Assembly: GCA_932521025.1 (NCBI GenBank)
Contig: OW051470.1
Location: 930,001 to 994,000 of the forward strand
Source: Oscheius onirici
Lineage: Eukaryota > Nematoda > Chromadorea > Rhabditida > Rhabditidae
Direction of reading: 5' to 3'
Length of the DNA: 64,000 nt
Below, piece after piece: positions 21,858 through 32,694 of the stretch. The position numbers and the translations under genes were made by a program. The notes beneath the pieces were generated by a model. The model did not search any database. It had not been told where the DNA came from and was given only the letters and a program-made list of their open reading frames with translations. The number at the start of each line of letters is the position of its first letter. The stretch's first letter is position 1.

Positions 21858-22144
21858 AAGTTTCCTTCTCGGGTACATTCAGGAAAAGAGGAGTCTTCTT
21901 CTTTCATTCTTTTTTAAATTTCTTCTTTCATATTCCACCAATTCGAATAAATATCACCAACCTGATTTTGAACTGGTTTTCTCCTTATTACACTTTCTAT
22001 CATTGTATTCTGCTCTGGAAAATCACTGCTCTTCTTGACCGATACTTCTCCAGTTGACCAGTCTTGATGTCAATGAACAGACTCTGCCAAACTATTCAAT
22101 TTCCATGTTTCCATTCTTTTTTCTAAACAAACCCTCCGCTGCCC

Positions 22145-22453
22145 ATGATGACGCCATGTCTAATGCTCGAAATCAAGCCAAATGACGGAGGAGATTCTAT
22201 TTTCTTGGATATTGAAGCCGCTCAACAAGTTGGAGCCTTTGTCAAGAAGATTGAAAAGTACGGAGTGGACAGGCTTCAGACAATGGCCATTTCTTTTGGA
22301 TATGGTAGTCATACTCTTCGGAAAGCCGTGGAGTTCTGTAATGATCACAGTGGAAAAGAGATTGGTCAGGAACGGATTCTGACATATAAGTATAGAGTCT
22401 GGTGTCAGGAGATGGACCCTGACCAGAGAGCTGATTTGCTTCATGTGAATTGA
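22145..22453 (+). CDS. SKP1/elongin-C-like BTB/POZ-fold protein, single exon
   Basis: Single exon, 102 aa (or 101 from the next Met). The pattern matches the SKP1/elongin-C BTB fold: a beta strand MLEIKPNDGG, then IFLDIEAAQQVGAFVKKIEK (the helix after the V-D-x-x-x-A motif), a MAISFGYGSHTLRKAVEFCN segment equivalent to the L-K-K-V-I-x-W-C helix, and an H-rich loop (DHSGKE). It ends EMDPDQRADLLHVN and lacks the SKP1 C-terminal F-box-binding helices, so it is either elongin-C-like or a truncated SKP1-related paralogue. Members of this family act as adaptors in cullin ubiquitin ligases. The lack of introns suggests a retrocopy or a fast-evolving paralogue. Confidence 0.68.
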   Translation: MMTPCLMLEIKPNDGGDSIFLDIEAAQQVGAFVKKIEKYGVDRLQTMAISFGYGSHTLRKAVEFCNDHSGKEIGQERILTYKYRVWCQEMDPDQRADLLHVN

Positions 22454-22774
22454 CAGAGTGACGGAAGGTGGTAGGAACAGCAATCGTAGTGAGAGAGAGA
22501 GGGAAAGTTACCAAAACAGTAACAGTACCTGGGTCGGTACAGAGACAGTTATAGAGACAGAAATATTGGTAGTTCCTGAGAGAATGGAAATAGCGGGAAC
22601 AGCGGCAGTGACAGAATGGAGCAGAAACAGTAATAGAGAGAGAGAGACAGTGGCAGAGACAGTACCAGCGTCTGGGAAATTTACTGAGACAGTAACCGTG
22701 AAGGAAACAGGGACAGGATTGTTCATTAGAGTTACTGAAAGAATCAGAGAGTTTTTGACAATTTATAGTGCAAG
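22454..22774. other. Purine-rich intergenic spacer
   Basis: GAGACAGAGAGA-like purine runs; no supported coding. Confidence 0.4.
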
Positions 22775-22946
22775 AAGTGTCCGTGTTAGTCCGGCTTTTA
22801 AACTCTGTTCGAGCCTCGAACAACGAACTTTTGCACTTTCATGTTCGTCATCCGAACCGGACACGGACGTCCGCGTCTCCCAATTTTCGAAGTCGAACAC
22901 GGACTGTTCGTGTTCGTGTCCGGCCCAAACGAACGCCCAACCCTGA
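22775..22946. repeat. CGAAC/GTTCG-rich island
   Basis: Dense in TTCG, CGAAC and GGACACGGACGTCC words and ending ACGAACGCCCAACCCTGA. Related in composition to 55490-55735, with shared strings such as GAACACGGAC and GAGCCTCGAA. Confidence 0.6.
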
Positions 22947-23142
22947 TAGCGACAGAGAGTGATAGAGACAGTAACGGATCTAGACAGAGACACGGTGAAA
23001 GAAACTTTCTTTGATAGAGCTACTGAAAAAAACAGAGAGACAAAGAAAAGGAAGAGAGAAAAACAGTAACAAGAATAGTTCTACTGGGCGGCAGTAGCGA
23101 CTATGAGTACTGTACAAGTACAGTTCTGAGCCTGGAACTCAC

Positions 23143-23200
23143 ACTGAAGAGAGACAGCAACAATCACAAAAACAAGAAGAGATGCCAGAGTCTTATTCAT
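23143..23200 (-). CDS. Candidate signal-peptide exon of a small secreted protein
   Basis: Minus-strand ATG at 23200 opens MNKTLASLLVFVIVAVSLQ, a good signal peptide (basic start, hydrophobic core), followed directly by the donor GTGAGT after 58 nt. An acceptor TTTTTTCAG near 23030 opens a frame in phase, but that frame runs into the CGAAC island, so exon 2 is unresolved. The call is partial. Confidence 0.35.
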
Positions 23201-23456
23201 TGAGAATGACAGGGACACTTCCAGAACTGTACAGAAACAGTGACGACAGAGACATAGGGCATCGTTAGAAACAGTGACTATTTCAGGCTGCTACTAAACT
23301 GGAAATTCCCCTTCTTCTAGACATTTTGACTCAAATTTTTCACCCCCTCCCTGACCAGATTCCCAATCACATAAGAACAAAAAGACAACGACAATTAACA
23401 CAATTTTTATTCGGAACCAAGAGTATAGTGACATTCATGTATTGCGCTCTCCCTCA

Positions 23457-25217
23457 CTACCAACCAGTCTGGAACTTTTGCTGAGGAGGAGAAGGCGGCG
23501 ACTGGAAGACAGGCACAGTAGTCGACTGCTTCTCGCACAGAGTCGGAAACTCGTCCTCGTCCCATTCGCTGCTCGTCTCCTTTAAGACGTCACCGCTGGC
23601 CAGCTGCTGGTGAGCAGTCTTCTTCGTCTTCTTGTAGCGCCGAGCCGGGAACATGGGAGCTGCTGGCTTCGGTGGCGGTTCCTTCTTTCGGATGTGGACG
23701 AGTTCCCTGTCCTCTCGCAGGCTTCCACAGGCAATCAGTTCGAGCTCAGGCGCTGTGGCCATTTGACGCGAAAAGGCGATGATGTCGGCGTTGCAGATCT
23801 GGTAGGTGTCGGCCAGAGAACAGAGATAGGCCAGCGGGGGAGAGATGTGCAGAAGGTCGAAAGGAAGGACGAAGACGTGACGACGGGGAACGAAGTGGGA
23901 ACTGCCGCGGTCGACCAGACAGATCTGAAAGAGGGACAGGTTACTGAGGGTCTCGGTCTTATTCTTTCACTATTCCTCTGACTCTTCTGTCTATCCTACT
24001 GTGACCACCACAGGCTTGATTTCTCTCACAGTTTCACTCTGTCTCCAGAAGTCACAATGGCTCCCTGACTTTATGCCTGTTGTTGACTGTCTTCCAGTTA
24101 CTGTCTCTCAAAGTCACAGTCCCAGTCTCCAATACTCCCTTCGCCATCACTATCTCTCTCAACCCAACTAGTCCTCTTTCACTCTTACCATGTCTGTCTT
24201 TCTCCCTCTCACCGTTAGCTGACTCTTCTACTCTACCAATCTCTATTTCTCTCACAGTTTCAGTCTCTCATACTCTTACTGTCTCTGGAAATTTCCTCGC
24301 TCTTACTTTCCCTCAGCCCTCCCCCCCCCCCCCAGGGTATCTCTCATTCAGTCGCTATTACTGTATACTGTATGTTAGATCCCTGATTTCCTGTCTCTCT
24401 GACAGTCTCTGTCTCTCTCAATATCTCCTGTCCGGTCACTGATACTATTAATGTCTCTAACTTTAAGTCTCTGACTCTCACTGTTTCTACCTCTGCTACT
24501 ATTTGTCTATGATTACAAGCTCACTCTCACTGTAGTTCAGAGACTGATCTGTCTCTCTCACTGTCCCTGTCCCACATCCAAGACTTACCAAGAGATCGTT
24601 CCTGCCGCTCATCCTGATGACTCCTCTGGAGACGACGTTGTTGTAGAGCACAGCGCAAGGACCGGCCAGTCTATCTTCCGGCTTCAGCTGCTCCAAGAAG
24701 CCCAAGCGCGTTCTCAGCTGCTGCTCAATGATGCCGCGCAGCTCCACATCCTCAGCCCGAACGACGCAGAATTCCAGAGGCGAGACGGCCTGCTGGACGA
24801 GGCAGCGGAGTTCTTCCTCTTGGCTGAAGTGCTTCTGGAGTGGATAGCTGTCGTGGGTTTTGCCTTCGCGTCTCTTCAGAACCAGCTGCGTCTTGGTGTC
24901 GGTCATCTCAAGACCGGAATACTGTCCTGTCTTCTGAGTGGACTCTTGACTGAGAGATGACGTAACGACAGTCTTGTAGAACTTGGCCAGATCTGAGGCG
25001 AACTGTTCGATTTTGCCAAGGGTGGCCTTTATCTGGTTGATGTTCGTCGACAGCTCGTCGGCCAACTGCTGTGCAGTGTCGGCAGTCGTCATGGAGCGGA
25101 GAGTAGTCACAATCTAAAATCAGTAGTTAGCAAACGGACAGAGGGACAGAAGTAGAATCTACCAGCCTTGCTAGCTCCCTCAAAGGTATCCGTCTTCGGC
25201 AAGTCGGGTAGTTCCAT
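23457..25217 (-). CDS. Tudor-domain protein
   Basis: Exons (- strand) 25217-25167, 25113-24589, 23924-23457; 347 aa, all phase 0. The N-terminal half is helical, probably coiled coil (TAQQLADELSTNINQIKATL). The Tudor core spans about residues 150-215: GPCAVLYNNVVSRGVIRMSG (like the C-x-A-x-Y-x-x-D-x-x-W-Y-R-A strands, but without Trp), then ICLVDRGSSHFV (the V-D-Y-G strand) and LPFDLLHISPPLAYLCSL after it. Tudor domains bind methylated Arg or Lys, often in germ-granule or small-RNA proteins. The C-terminus is Pro/Lys-rich with an acidic SSEWDEDEFP. The first intron needs a GC donor (AAG/GCTGGT). The 664-nt second intron contains a C13-15 tract near 24330. AATAAA (- strand) near 23406. Confidence 0.75.
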
Positions 25218-26698
25218 CTGGCGAGGCGACCTTCACCAGTGCACGACGAGATCCATAGTGGCTACTTCCACATTGCTCAAAGTACTCTAACAAGTCAAGA
25301 AAGTCTAGCAGAGACAGTAAGACACTTTATCCGGAAAGATACAGAAAAGTAACAAAATTGGGATTACTGGATGAAGTCGCCTCATCAAGTCAGAGTGAAT
25401 TTAGTTGAGCCAGCGGTAGTTTGCGTAAAGCGGATGTAGGTCGATCTCTCCGTGCTTATACTAAAGAGAGCCAGTTTGTGTAAAAGGAACAGGGTACAAT
25501 ACCCAGGACCAGCATTGACTGACTCCCACGAAAATGCCTGCGATGATGGAACCAATCAGGGAGAGAAGGAGTGGGTCCATCCACGAGCTGGGACTGAAAA
25601 GGCGGTTATTTTTGAGAGGGAGAGACAGAGAGACAAAGACAGCTGAAGTAAAAAATGGATCTGGAGAAAAATTAAAGAAAATCGGTCCATATCAATTTAG
25701 AGGGAAGCGACGCCATACCTTTTAAATTTGAACGGGGTCTCCCATTAGATTATAGCTTCTAATCGCGGTAGACCTTTAAAACGACCTGTCAATTACTCGC
25801 TTTAGAGCGATTATGGGTCATTATTGATTGTTAGTGGCGTGGGATATGATCAGTGATGGGAACGTGATAAGAGATCGCAGTAGACTGGATATCAGTCTGA
25901 ACTAGTTTTATGCGGATCAGTCATTCTAAGTCCTGGTAGCCAATCCCGCTACAGTTGTCAAGACTCTCAGTTCTTTTCAAGAAGACGGTCGAGTCCTTCT
26001 GGTAAGGTTTGTCAATCGAACTGAGCCAGAACCAGTTTTCCAGAGAATCAGAACCAACTAGAGTTTTGAGGGGCAAGAAACTTGTCTGAATGAACGGGTG
26101 TAACATAAAAGTGAGTGCTGGTAGTATCGCGAAAATCTGGATTTTATGGACGGTGCTATACGAGAGAGTTTCGAGAGCCTTGAGCGTAAATCAGCCATGA
26201 AGAGACCCGAGTTACAAGTTAAAAGCATGGCACGGTCAGATCGAATGTTCAGTGTTCTTTTCTCTGCAAGATCAGAGTGAATGGACGGAGCGACGAGTTT
26301 TAAGAATCATCGGCAAAGACAGTAATTTTGACATTCCGTAAAGTCCCGACCGTGTCACTGAAAACTTTTGGCAGAGAAACAGGACGATAAAATTTTCAGA
26401 ACTGTTCACTTCAAAAAAAATTTAATCTTTATCTGCCTTTCTTGTCAATCGTTTTGCGATTTCTAGTTGACAGCTCTAAATGCACTGTCTCTTTCGAACA
26501 CTGATTAGGCTAGCCGGGAGATGACGAAGGGCCCGTTACCAGTAAAATTTGTACGTCATAGGTCTACAGTAACCGAGAAAATAAGAGTAAAAAGTGGAGG
26601 CAGAATAAGAGGGAAATAACGTCCAAAACTGTCTCTGTAGAAGTGGTCAAAAGATGGGCAGGGTCAATTTCATGCATAGTCTGACATTCTCTTTATTC
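25218..26698. other. Intergenic, no supported gene
   Basis: No exon with defensible splice signals on either strand. Purine-rich patches near 25600 and AT-rich DNA near 26400. Confidence 0.4.
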
Positions 26699-27786
26699 TC
26701 AATAGTCAGCAAACAGATAGAGTTCCTGATTATAGGCTTCCGGTGTAACCGCCAGTAACTTCCAAGACGTCGGAACAAGATCATCGTCATTGGTCCCAGT
26801 CATGCACATGTAGAAACCAGAGTCGGACTTCTTGGCCCGGTCCAAGATGAACTGATTCCGATGGTAGAGCATACTGATCTTTGACGGTGGCTGTGCTATG
26901 GTTCTACTGTCCTAAAACGGGGCTGCTTTTCTCAGAAAGCAAGTTCCGTACCTCTAGAACAAAGTCATAGCACATGGGCTGGCCGTCGTCCTCGCAGAAA
27001 ATCTTGACCTCAATGTCTCCTGCCTCTCTGTACCGTACACAGCTGACAAGATTCCCTGGGTGCTCCCAGATCAGTCGGCCTTTGGTCTAAAGTAGTTTTT
27101 GACAAAGAATGTTCTCTGTTTCGTCCTTTTCAGAAACTGTTTGTTCCCCTGATTCATACTGTTGCTGTTCACAGTCGCGCAGTTAGACTGTCTTCTTCTG
27201 ACACAATACTCTTACGCAGTACATCAACGGAGAGCGATCTCAAGTGCCAAAAAGGCTGAGCATGTGCCGCAAAAAGTTTTTTTTTAAAGGATTTTGTCTG
27301 TCAGTCTACATGAACAGCATCTTCCAGAACAGTCTTACAATCCATGCTTTCAGTACCCAGTTCTACCGTAACCCTCTCTCTGTATAAAATGTCTAGGATA
27401 CTAATCGGGAGTCCGAACTCTAAATTACTAATTGTAATTTACTGTTCTCTTCTAACTCTCTGTCCAGGTGAAGAAAGTACATCAACGGAGATCGATCCGG
27501 TCTACCTTCTTCACGAGAGCCCAAATTATAGCAATCACCACAATTTTCAAGTTAAAAACTACAGTAAACCGCTCTTACCCTACCAGACCAGAAGCTCCGC
27601 TCAAAACTGTCCCCTCACCTTCAAGTACAGCGTCTCAATCTCCTCCTCATCAGCATCTGGCGGCAAATGTTCGTCCATCCATTGATGGACGGTAATGTTC
27701 TCCAATTGAGGTCCATAAATTAGTGGATGATGAAAGTAGGCAAACGAAAAGGGGATCAGAGCCAGGAATAGAAGAGGGATGGCCAT
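26699..27786 (-). CDS. Short secreted immunoglobulin-like protein
   Basis: Exons (- strand) 27786-27619, 27086-26952, 26911-26699; 171 aa, all phase 0. Signal peptide MAIPLLFLALIPFSFAYFHH; a longer in-frame start at 27897 exists. The last exon holds the Ig-type strand-F motif KKSDSGFYMCMTG (D-x-G-x-Y-x-C), and VKIFCEDDGQPMCYDF lies before it. AATAAAG follows the stop by 2 nt. It stands just downstream of HRD1 on the same strand (155 bp from the HRD1 stop to this ATG, only 44 bp to the longer start), which fits a polycistronic unit. A micro-exon near 27220 could be included. A likely paralogue is at 31025-32629, on the other side of HRD1. Confidence 0.68.
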
Positions 27787-27940
27787 TCTGGGGGAGACGT
27801 AGCCTGTGTGCAACTGATTGTCTATTGGAACTTCCGGACAGGAAGAGGAAATCATAGTTTTTCTAATGAGAAGGAGAGAGTACATGAAAAGGTTCATTTC
27901 GGGAACAAACTAGATACAGAAAAGAATGAGATCTGGAAGT

Positions 27941-29804
27941 CTAGTTGTCATCTACATCCTGATTGTCCGGCACAGTGATGCAGATCTGTTCCACTTGTTC
28001 CCTCAACTGGATCACGTTGGCCATGAAGTCGCGATGAGTCTCGAAATCCTCGGGCAGGAATTCTTCGGTACCGGAACGGGCAAGAAGATCGCGTCTGGAA
28101 AACAAGTAGTTAGTCTCTTTGTTTCTCTCTCCCTCCCCTCCCAAGACTTACCCAATAAGTCTGGCATTTTCCAGTTCCGTCAGCATGTCGCGATGAGCCC
28201 GTTCGGCCATGTGGAGCAGCTGATCCAGAGCTTGAGCCCGAATCTCGAGGCTTTCTTTCATCAGGCCCATCAGTTCCACCATCTCCTCATGGCTAATACC
28301 ACTGGTGTCCGCCTCTTCACGAAAGACACGTGGCGGAATGAGAGCGGGTCTGATAGGGGCACGATGGTAGTCCCAGGGATCCAGGGCCTCATTGGCGATG
28401 CGAGCAAGACGATTCGAGAGGCGGATTACCTCCGACGGCATGTTGTCCAAGGTAGCGAAAAGACCATCAAAATAGTCTCTACCTTCACCATCAGGAATGG
28501 GCTCGAGGGGAGGAGGCGGAGGAAGAGGGTTAGCTGAAAAAGGAAGAGGTTTGCTACTGTCTCTCTTTCCAGAACCTACCGTAGACATCAGCCCTACAAG
28601 TTGGACATTTCGGCTGTCTTTGGAGCCAGTCACGCAGGCACTGCATATGGAAGCAATGACCACAAGCAAGCTTCTTCTGTCTCGTCTCCGTCGTCATCTC
28701 ATCGCGACAAATGACACAGAGAGTGTCGTCCATGGCGGTCAGCTCCTCGGCACTGATGTCAAAAATGTTCTTCTCCAAATCGCGAATGGCTTTGCGAGCC
28801 CGACGCCACGTCGTGTACGATTCGGCAAATTCGCGGCACGAGAGGTAGAGGCTGCGAAGGAGGAAGAGAGGCGTCGTGTCGTGGACTGTAATATAGATGA
28901 CCAGATGGAGGTAGACGGCGCAGCGGATGAAACCTAAATTGTGGGGACGAGAATGAGAGAGACAGAGAGAGACTCACTGGCTATGACTTCGACTGCCTTG
29001 AGAAGCTCCTCTTTCCTGTGATAGGCCGGATTCTGACGACAGTAGTGGAACAGTTTGTACTTGAACAGCGTGTAGAGGACAGCCGTGATGATGAGCAGAT
29101 GCTCCGTTCCCAGAACCAGATGATGTACCTCGCTGCTTGTTTCATCCATCAGACGGTAGTAGGCGGATCCTATGTGACGGAAACTGGTGTAGAGGGAGAG
29201 GAACAGGACCACTGGAAGAGGATTGTTGAGAGAGGGACAGACAATAACTCACTGAGAGTCTTGACATGACGTAGACGACTGAATTCCTGAGCCACAGCGT
29301 AGGCATCTACTCTCATCTCGGCCAGCATGATCAGTCCTTTGGTCATCGTCAAGATGGTCAGTTCGGTCAAGATGCCGACGTCAGTCTTTCCACGGACGAG
29401 AGTCAGGAAGAGTAGACCGTCCATCAGATGAGATACAGTCGACTCGTTCATCTCGTCCCTCTCAAAGGCTGTCAGCGGGGCAAAGAAGATGTTGACGAGC
29501 AGTAGGTAGAAGTAGTAGCAGATTATGGCACAGTCGATTTCGAACAGCTAGACAAAAATAGTTCTCTCCGAAAATGTCAAAAACTCACACATTGGGCCGC
29601 TTTGGACTTGGACATGGCAATGACGGTCGGATAGAACTGCTTGTGTTGAATGAAGAAACGGTTGAAGATGAGCATCCAGCAAATCAGACTCATCCAGAGC
29701 AGGTGGACGTATAGAGGGAACCGTCTGTAGAAGGCGTACGTCATTCGTCCGTAGGGCAGGAAGCGGTTGAAGAGACGGCGAACTTGCTCTCGGTTTGGAT
29801 CCAT
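27941..29804 (-). CDS. SYVN1: E3 ubiquitin-protein ligase HRD1/synoviolin
   Basis: Six exons (- strand): 29804-29589, 29547-29253, 29211-28978, 28933-28580, 28533-28152, 28094-27941; 544 aa, frame exact. Multi-pass ER membrane N-terminus (several helices over residues 20-270), with the HRD1-typical segment before the RING: FLLRSLYLSCREFAES then RRARKAIRDLEKNIFDISAE and ELTAMDDTLCVICRDEM. RING-H2 at about residues 315-355: CVIC, CGHCFHMQC, CPTC. Proline-rich stretch PLPPPPPLEPIP after it, then a helical tail. HRD1 ubiquitinates misfolded ER proteins in ER-associated degradation, with SEL1/HRD3 as partner. The ATG lies 3 nt after CTTTCAG, a likely trans-splice acceptor. The C-terminal tail is shorter than in vertebrates. 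Confidence 0.93.
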
Positions 29805-31000
29805 TTTCTGAAAGAAGAAGAGTGTTGACTACAAACTGTTGACTGGTAGAGAGACGAGCTCAAGGTACAGCACCTACGAGCTCAGTAGTGTACTGGATAA
29901 CACTGTAGTCAACAGTCAGGAATCTAGAGACTCTGTAGAGACCCAGTTTGAATAAAAGCGAGGCTGGGTAGTGAAGGGACAGAAATCGATAATACAGAGA
30001 TAGAGAGAATTGGTAGTTTAGTGACAGTAGAACAGTAGCCGAGAGACAGAAACAGTCGGACAGTAGAGGTTCTGGGAATTGGGAGTCTAGAGTAGACAGT
30101 GAAGAAGGGATAGATTGTCTACCAAAAAAAACTGGAAGCCTGGTGGTCAAGGGACCAAAATGTATAGTTACAATGATAGTAGGATTTGGTACAGTCAAAA
30201 CATGGCTCAAGCGTTAGTAGATCAACCACGGACACAGTCTGCTTGTTAAGAGGGACTGTAGAACCAGAGACTCTGAACTGAAAGTCAAGAGTCAGTAGAT
30301 AAGTGAGCGGACTGACAGTGAGCTAATTGTGAGTAAGATTGTCAAGGGATAGAGCAGAGAGTTCCTAGAACCAGAGACTGAAAACTGAGAGTCTAGAGTA
30401 CCAGTAGGAGAACAGTAGAACCAGAGTCTGTGAACTGGCAGTCAAGACAAAGTAGTTCAGCTAGGGACAGGATGATAGATGGTCAAGGTAAAGGAGCATT
30501 GAGTCATAGAGTAAGTATACCGTAAACTGAGAACATGGAGTCTAGATCAAACAGTAGACGAACAGTGAATGTGAACTGGTAGTCAAGAGTCAGGTTCGGG
30601 TCTGGTAGTAAAGAGGTCAAGAGTCACAGTAGTAGATGGTAGACAGTAGATCTACCAAAAAGAAACTGAGACTCTCTTAATCAAGGGGGTAAGGCAAAAT
30701 CGATAGTCAGAGTACTGCAGCTTTTCCAAGAGTCCTTCTACCAAAAAGCAAAAAGCAAAAATTCAAGACTGGAACTAACCTAGAAACGAGACGATCCCGA
30801 AGACGCTGACGACTGTCGATTGACTTCCAAAGCAAACTTTTTTAATAGCTTTCACAAAAAAATACAAAAGTTATTTTAAGTACAAAAGTTTCCAAAAAAG
30901 AAACTTTGCTTTCAAAAGATTAAGAGTCAAACAATAAAAGTTCGTCTGCTACCATGGGAGGTTCGTCTGCCTCGTTCTGTAACCTAATCAGTAACTTCCA
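29805..31000. other. Intergenic between divergent genes, highly repetitive
   Basis: It separates HRD1 (-) from the Ig-like gene (+). It is built of degenerate AGTAGAACCAGAGACTCT and GTCAAGAGTCAGTAG words over about 900 bp, then AT-rich sequence; no coding exon. It ends in AACTTCCAG, the putative acceptor of the next gene. Confidence 0.5.
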
Positions 31001-31024
31001 GTAGTCTTGCAGTGTCTTTTGGTG

Positions 31025-32629
31025 ATGCTGCCCGTGATTCTTGGCATCAGTCCAGATGACCTAATCTACAAGATTTTCCGGGGAATTATGGAAGATTCGT
31101 ACATGAGGGGATCGGAGACGAAGGGAGGATCCCTTACCTTCAGTATCATCAGGGTGAGTCTACTGTTCAGTGTTCTAGACTCTCTGTTTGTCTCACTGAG
31201 TCTCTGTTTCTGTCGACTCAGACAATCTAGTCTCACCCCGTTTCTGTACTCAGACTCTTACTTCTGTCTCTTGTTGCCCTGTCTCCTGTTCTTTCTGACT
31301 CTTGACTTTAACAGTTCCTTGTCCGTCTCTCGGTCTCGAGATCCTCTCGAGGTCGAGAGAGGGGGGAGTCAGAAAAAACAGGAGACAGGGCAACATAGTC
31401 GCTCTAACTGGGATGCCACATGACTCTTTCGTCTCTTTCCTGAATGTAGCTTATTGTTCTCTGTTTCTAGAATCTAGACCACTACTTCCATAGTCTCACC
31501 CCACTTCTCTGGATTCAGACTCTTGTTCCAGACTATCGAACTCATACTCAAGAACAAGTATCTTTCCCCTATTCTTGTTCAGTTTCTTTACCATCTCTCG
31601 TCAGTCTGTCCCTGACCTGACAGGAACTGGAAGCTGTCTCTGTCTTCCATAGTTTCTGGACCCTACGGTCATCACCTAAGACTCTATCTCTCTGCCTCTC
31701 GTATACAATCACCCCTGATTCTTTCCACCTCTGCCTATTGACGGTAATCACCCTGTCTACGCAAATTCATCTGATTTTGTCTGTTCCTTGACTGCTTTTA
31801 CCGACTCCTGATCTTTTGAACGCCTTTTGAACGAATCCAGTCTCTTTTATTCCATCATGTTCTTCTTAGTCTTTTTTCGAAGGTTCTACCGTAACCTTAC
31901 TGTACTCTCTTAAACTCAGTCTGTTACTGTTCCAAAGAGTAACAGTATTCTCTGTCCAGATACCAACTAGTGTTTCACTCTGTCCCTATCCTCTCAGTTC
32001 CCCCTATCCTGTCCTTGACTACTGAAAAATACAGTACTCTTTCAGCGCACAAGCTTCTCTCATCAAATTGGCGACGATCCGATGCAGGCCTGTATCCGGA
32101 TGTTGAGAGACGGCTACATCGAGTACATGATCGGCTGTGAAGAGGTCGAATACAAGCTTTCAAGAGAAGCTTTCGACAGAAACAAAACAGAGGACTTTAC
32201 TCCAAAGGACACTGCCCGTCCCTACTGTCATTTCTTCACCAAGTTCCACTCGGATCCGTCGGTGGAGGGCAACGTGGATCCGAGTGTTCAGTTCTATCCG
32301 TGGAAGAAGCAGCTCTTCTTCAATCAATTTAACACGGAGCAGAGTGGTTTTTATGGATGCTACACGGGACAGGTTAGATTTTTGTGACAGTGACATCAAA
32401 TCCAATTCTATTTGTTCAGGGTGTGCAGCCATGGAAATGGAGGCACTCTGGCTGGACTCTCTTCTACTCCAAACCCGAACAGAATCTCGATGGCAATAAG
32501 AATAACAAGCGAACAAGTCAGCCCGCTGCCTCGGATCCGGCACAGGCGGCCCCGGCCCAGTCAAGCAGTCTCCGTGGCAGTCTAAGGCGCAGAGGACCGG
32601 AGCTCCCAAATCAGAAGACGGAACTGTAG
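31025..32629 (+). CDS. Immunoglobulin-like domain protein
   Basis: Exons 31025-31153, 32046-32372, 32420-32629; 221 aa, all phase 0. The N-terminus MLPVILGISPDDL is a weak, short signal sequence. Exon 2 ends with NTEQSGFYGCYTGQ, the same D/Q-S-G-F-Y-x-C-x-T-G pattern as KKSDSGFYMCMTG in the protein at 26699-27786, at an equivalent place before a W. The tail is polar and basic (SLRGSLRRRGPELPNQKTEL). The first intron (892 nt) is unusually long here and full of CTCTGTCTC repeats. Tandem-inverted paralogy with the 26.7-kb gene across HRD1 is inferred from the motif and the three-exon structure. AATAAA near 32646. Confidence 0.65.
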
Positions 32630-32694
32630 ACTCTGGAGAATAGTAGAATAAACTCTACCGTTTCTTTAGTTATGGCAATACAAAATAGAGAGAG

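Noticed and set aside
22458..22946. Long + strand open frame rich in Arg, Glu, Thr and Val
   Set aside because: It is the translation of a GAGACAGAGA-type purine tract and the CGAAC island; the repetitive composition explains the open frame.
28497..28937. 146-codon + strand open frame
   Set aside because: Antisense shadow of the HRD1 RING exon, which is clearly the coding strand.
32160..32609. 149-codon - strand open frame
   Set aside because: Antisense to exons 2 and 3 of the Ig-like gene; no motifs.
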